Translations under genes and position numbers: made by a program
Source: Acidobacteriota bacterium
GTDB lineage: Bacteria > Acidobacteriota > Terriglobia > UBA7540
Length of the DNA: 39,322 nucleotides
Direction: 5' to 3'
NCBI GenBank assembly: GCA_021828285.1
Contig: JAKASG010000024.1
Coordinates: forward strand, 1 to 39,322
Part shown: positions 37,005-39,322 of the stretch, in pieces
How positions within the stretch are numbered: the stretch's first letter is position 1
Layout: each line of letters begins with the position of its first letter
Notes under the pieces: generated by a model
Databases searched by the model: none
The model's input: only the letters and a program-made list of their open reading frames with translations
What the model was told of the DNA's origin: nothing

Positions 37005-37514
37005 TCAGCGCTCCTTGAGAGAGGCAAAGGGCGAGGTTCCAGTCACGGGCGCGCACTGACACGCTTCCACGTTCCTGTTGACTCCACAAACGGGGCACAG
37101 GCCGCGGCAATCTTCTTTGCAGACGACCTTCATCGGCACCGAAAGGATGACCTGTTCGGTTACAACGTCCGTGAATTCGATTCCCCTGCCCGAGTAAAAC
37201 CCGATCTCCAGGTCGTCGCGCGAGATTTCAATCTCCTCTTCGCGCGCGATATCCGTCACGGGCCGATAGAACAAGTCGAATTCCGGGTCAACGGCGATCT
37301 CAACCGGCGCGAGGCACCGGTCGCACCAGGCCTCAATGCGGGTCTTGAGGCTGCCTTGAATTCGAATTTCGGCGCCGGCCAGGCCCGCCGAAGCTTGCAC
37401 CTTCAATGGCGCAGACTGCCGAAATTCCGCTCCGTGGTAATCAAGCTTACCCGGGGCATATGTCTCCGAGACCTCGATGCGATGAAGCGCAAGCTCCTCG
37501 GGCGTAATCAGCAT
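37005..37514 (-). CDS. YceD/DUF177 family protein
   Basis: The 169-residue protein is a DUF177 (YceD) member, a family widely encoded just before rpmF and linked to ribosome biogenesis or 23S rRNA accumulation. Visible are WCDRCLAPVEIAVDPEFDLFY (Cys64 and Cys67), then DDLEIGFYSGRGIEFTDVVTEQVILSVPMKVVC, with Cys132, Cys136, Cys140 and Cys143 of CKEDCRGLCPVCGVN, a probable metal site. GAGGGG precedes the ATG. First gene of the operon, behind a consensus promoter. Confidence 0.9.
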   Translation of the reverse strand: MLITPEELALHRIEVSETYAPGKLDYHGAEFRQSAPLKVQASAGLAGAEIRIQGSLKTRIEAWCDRCLAPVEIAVDPEFDLFYRPVTDIAREEEIEISRDDLEIGFYSGRGIEFTDVVTEQVILSVPMKVVCKEDCRGLCPVCGVNRNVEACQCAPVTGTSPFASLKER

Positions 37515-37540
37515 CGGCCCCTCGACGGCCCAAAATCTTA

Positions 37541-37568
37541 ATTATAGCCCGCCCGGAGGCCGTGTCAA
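37541..37568 (-). promoter_or_regulatory. Consensus sigma70-type promoter of the yceD-rpmF-plsX-fab operon
   Basis: On the minus strand TTGACA (37568-37563) and TATAAT (37546-37541), both perfect, are separated by 16 bases. Transcription would start near 37534, about 20 bases before the yceD ATG. This is the best promoter in the window. Confidence 0.8.
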
Positions 37569-37641
37569 CGCAGCAGCGATCGCCGGCGCAGCGTCCTCCG
37601 CCCTGCCTCGCGGCCACTGCGCCTTTCCTCTTGCGCTTGAA

Positions 37642-38283
37642 TCAGTGGCCGTACATCGGCATGTTCATCTGCTTGGGCGTGCCGGTTATCTCGGATGTCT
37701 GACCCGTCAGGACCTTTTCCAACTCGATGGTTCCCTGCGCAGAGGCCGTTTTAATCAACCCAAACGCGGGCCCGCTTTTTGAGACCCATTCATCGCTCGT
37801 CACCCCATTGGCGGAGCTGCGCAGGTGATCGCAAAGAAACGTCCCGCCGGGAACCGTAATGGTCTCTATTCCAACGGTCGTGGACGAACTGTTCGCTATT
37901 GCACTTTGCATGGATTTCTTCATCATTCCCATCATCATCAGCGGCATTTCCATCGGCGGTCGCCCGGGGGGTTGCATAATCATTTCCTTGATATCGGGCT
38001 TGCCGTTTGTGAAGACCATCAGCAACTTTGTTATGTTGGTTCCGTGTCCCGGGATGGTCATTCGCTCCTCAAACCAATAGCCCTCTTGCCCTCCAAGCGT
38101 GTCCTTGCCCACGATGGCCCAGGTCATTTCCGATTGATGGCCATCTTTTGTGGTGATCCGGTAAACGCCGCCCGATCCCACCTTCGGGTTTGGATGATCC
38201 CACCAATGGCCCTGCGCCCAAAGCGAGGGCATTGCCGTGCTCGCAATCAACACCGAAAGAATGGTAGCTATTTTCCACCGCAT
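37642..38283 (-). CDS. Exported Met-rich protein of unknown function
   Basis: The 213-residue protein begins with a signal peptide (MRWKIATILSVLIASTAMPSLWA, cut before QGHWWDHP). The mature part is mostly beta (GGVYRITTKDGHQSEMTWAIVGKD). A central Met-rich stretch (residues 112-125, MEMPLMMMGMMKKS) and NMPMYGH at the C-terminus stand out, as does HWWDH at the mature N-terminus. Met- and His-rich segments can bind copper(I), but the pattern is not a known copper motif and the stretch may simply be a hydrophobic loop. CGGAGG before the ATG sets the start. I recognise no family. It is a lone gene, 127 bases behind the yceD start. Confidence 0.72.
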   Translation of the reverse strand: MRWKIATILSVLIASTAMPSLWAQGHWWDHPNPKVGSGGVYRITTKDGHQSEMTWAIVGKDTLGGQEGYWFEERMTIPGHGTNITKLLMVFTNGKPDIKEMIMQPPGRPPMEMPLMMMGMMKKSMQSAIANSSSTTVGIETITVPGGTFLCDHLRSSANGVTSDEWVSKSGPAFGLIKTASAQGTIELEKVLTGQTSEITGTPKQMNMPMYGH

Positions 38284-38818
38284 GTTAATCCTCCGTAATT
38301 CACCCTCCGCTCTTCAGATTTTGGAAAAGCGAGCAATAACGAGCAGATTAGGCCGTAAAATGAGTTTGCCCGGGTTTTTCCAAACCTCCGGCGGATGCTG
38401 GTCGCCTGGCGGGCTGGCTTTCGAGCGCGCTCCGTCGCCAAGCTTCCGAGCCATCAACTTCAAATGAAATAGGAATCGAAAACACTTTCCCGCAAACTTA
38501 ATAGAATCGGAACCAACCCTTTCCCAGCGGAAGTTACGATAACCCATGGTCCCGGCGGCGTCAACCTCTCCCTGCGTTCTCTCCCTGCGTTCGGAATGGA
38601 GATTGAACTGGGGAATGCGTTCAGTGGGGAGGAGTGGAATACCAGGCGGGGGGCGAATCCGAGTGGAACAATAACCCCGGCCCAGCCCTGCCATCATCAC
38701 GAAGAGGGCGAAACTTCTGCGAAGGCGCTCTTTTGGCCTTGCTTTGGCGTAAGCTAAATGGTACAAGCAACAGCACACGAGGTGCGTTGCCGGCTTTCGG
38801 CAAGGGGTGAGAATTCTC
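38284..38818. other. 535 bp stretch without a supported gene
   Basis: The stretch separates two divergent exported-protein genes. It holds a 13-base unit (CTCTCCCTGCGTT) twice in tandem at 38566-38591 and a 9-base inverted repeat (TTTGGAAAA at 38320 with TTTTCCAAA at 38376). A minus-strand frame (38314-38964) spans it but has no recognisable protein features. A possible weak promoter for the next gene (TTGCTT, 17 bases, TACAAG) lies just before 38770. Nothing else is seen. Confidence 0.6.
38566..38591 (+). repeat. Tandem 13-bp direct repeat, two copies
   Basis: CTCTCCCTGCGTT occurs twice without a gap (38566-38578 and 38579-38591). It lies in the gene-free stretch between divergent genes. 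Confidence 0.8.
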
Positions 38819-39208
38819 ATGAAAAGAATCTCTGCGTTGTCCTTTTCCCTTCTGCTCTTTGGGCCGTTCGCGTTCGCGGGCGGCAAAATGACAACTTCAA
38901 TGCTTCTAAAGCAAATGGCCGAGGCGCTTGGCGGAGCTTCGAACATCAACAAAATCCACTCCATCTATTACAAATCGGACAATATTGTGATCACCGCGGG
39001 TTCCCCGCTCGCCGGGATGGGCGTGCAGATTCCGATTGCGAACACGCAAGTAAAGGTCTGGCTGACCTCTGACGGGAAATATCGAGCCGTCATGCGGTCG
39101 GCGGCGATGCAGGTCTCTCCCGTCGTCACTGTCCTCTCACCTGGGGAGCAAAGCGTTACCGTTCCGGTCAACGTGACGTCGGCGATGGGCTACACGCCGC
39201 TAGTGTAG
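38819..39208 (+). CDS. Exported protein of unknown function, probably cut short by an IS element
   Basis: The 129-residue product starts with a signal peptide (MKRISALSFSLLLFGPFAFA). The mature part, KMTTSMLLKQMAEALGGASNINKIHSIYYKSDNIVI, resembles the N-terminus of outer-membrane lipoprotein-sorting-like (LolA/LolB-type) acidobacterial proteins, but it stops after only about 110 residues. The stop (39206-39208) lies within the end of a transposase gene on the other strand, so the natural C-terminus was probably lost when an IS630-type element inserted. AAGGGGTGA 8 bases before ATG 38819 sets the start; GTG 38807 is less likely. Confidence 0.6.
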   Translation: MKRISALSFSLLLFGPFAFAGGKMTTSMLLKQMAEALGGASNINKIHSIYYKSDNIVITAGSPLAGMGVQIPIANTQVKVWLTSDGKYRAVMRSAAMQVSPVVTVLSPGEQSVTVPVNVTSAMGYTPLV

Positions 39209-39209
39209 C
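39189..39209. repeat. Perfect 7-bp inverted repeat at the convergent gene ends
   Basis: GCTACAC (39189-39195) and GTGTAGC (39203-39209) surround a seven-base loop that contains the transposase stop codon. It may be a terminator-like hairpin or part of the end of the IS element; the window does not show the other end. Confidence 0.4.
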
Positions 39210-39322
39210 GTCTCATAGGCAGCTTTACAGCGGGCGATCTTTTCCATGATCTTTTCAATCTTTGCAGTCCAAACGAAGGGCTTGGGATTTTGGTTGTGGT
39301 GATCCACGTATTCGCGCACGGC
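39200..39322 (-). CDS. IS630 family transposase, C-terminal part (cut by window edge)
   Basis: The minus-strand frame entering from the window edge encodes 40 residues and then TAG (39202-39200): VREYVDHHNQNPKPFVWTA, then KIEKIMEKIARCKAAYETLH. The YxDHHNxNPKPFVWT motif near the C-terminus is characteristic of IS630-family DDE transposases. The DDE catalytic residues lie outside the window, so I cannot say whether the enzyme is intact. It overlaps the last nine bases of the gene at 38819-39208. Confidence 0.82.
   Translation of the reverse strand, partial: AVREYVDHHNQNPKPFVWTAKIEKIMEKIARCKAAYETLH

Noticed and set aside
38314-38964. 216-codon minus-strand open frame in the gene-free stretch
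   Set aside because: No ribosome binding site, no recognisable domain, and it runs into the signal peptide of the plus-strand gene; the tandem repeat in it also argues against coding.

Overview
The window is chromosomal DNA of high G+C and dense coding from a Gram-negative-type bacterium, most probably an Acidobacteriota member. Reasons: the cupin at 13712-14107 closely resembles the acidobacterial (R)-hydroxynitrile lyases as I remember them; M61 peptidases, Tat-exported sugar-isomerase-like proteins and short conserved proteins of unknown function sit beside housekeeping genes; and fab, dxs and mnmE are all in conventional gene order. The taxon is an inference, not a proof.

Layout. 1-2068: small stress and metabolism genes (YfiT/DinB-like transferase cut by the window edge, OsmC peroxidase, PdxT without PdxS, one unknown). 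2086-6513: a molybdenum hydroxylase operon in S-L-M-G order (form II 'CO dehydrogenase-like') behind a good sigma70 promoter. 6685-8580: exported M61 peptidase. 8581-10452: an accessory island with two exported proteins of unknown function, read from a promoter whose spacer is filled by ten consecutive G, and ended by a second copy of the M61 gene tail. 10526-10974: hicBA toxin-antitoxin pair on the minus strand. 11170-12090: Tat-exported TIM-barrel protein. 12087-15534: a five-gene minus-strand operon (aldo/keto reductase, DUF2255, hydroxynitrile-lyase-type cupin, DUF1697, AraC regulator), with a pair of direct repeats 21 bp apart just upstream of its probable promoter.

15712-20825: plus-strand metabolic genes: homocysteine methyltransferase/MTHFR fusion, xseB, ispA and dxs. 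20840-25525: the conserved rpmH-rnpA-yidD-yidC-jag-mnmE cluster; rpmH uses a TTG start. murJ (minus) converges on mnmE. 27365-29260: a second exported M61 peptidase with a strong promoter.

29326-37514: a long minus-strand operon, yceD-rpmF-plsX-fabH-fabD-fabG-acpP-fabF-etfB-etfA. It has a promoter with both consensus hexamers ahead of yceD and a second good one ahead of acpP. It couples fatty acid synthesis and phospholipid initiation with ribosomal protein L32, and places electron transfer flavoprotein at the distal end. 37642-39322: two small exported proteins of unknown function, a 535 bp gene-free stretch, and the C-terminal end of an IS630-type transposase that overlaps the end of the last gene.

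The most interesting parts are the G10 promoter with its two-gene exported cassette, the 21-bp-spaced direct repeats controlling the cupin/AKR/AraC operon, the hicBA pair, and etfBA at the end of the fab operon. No tRNA, rRNA, CRISPR array or prophage was seen.
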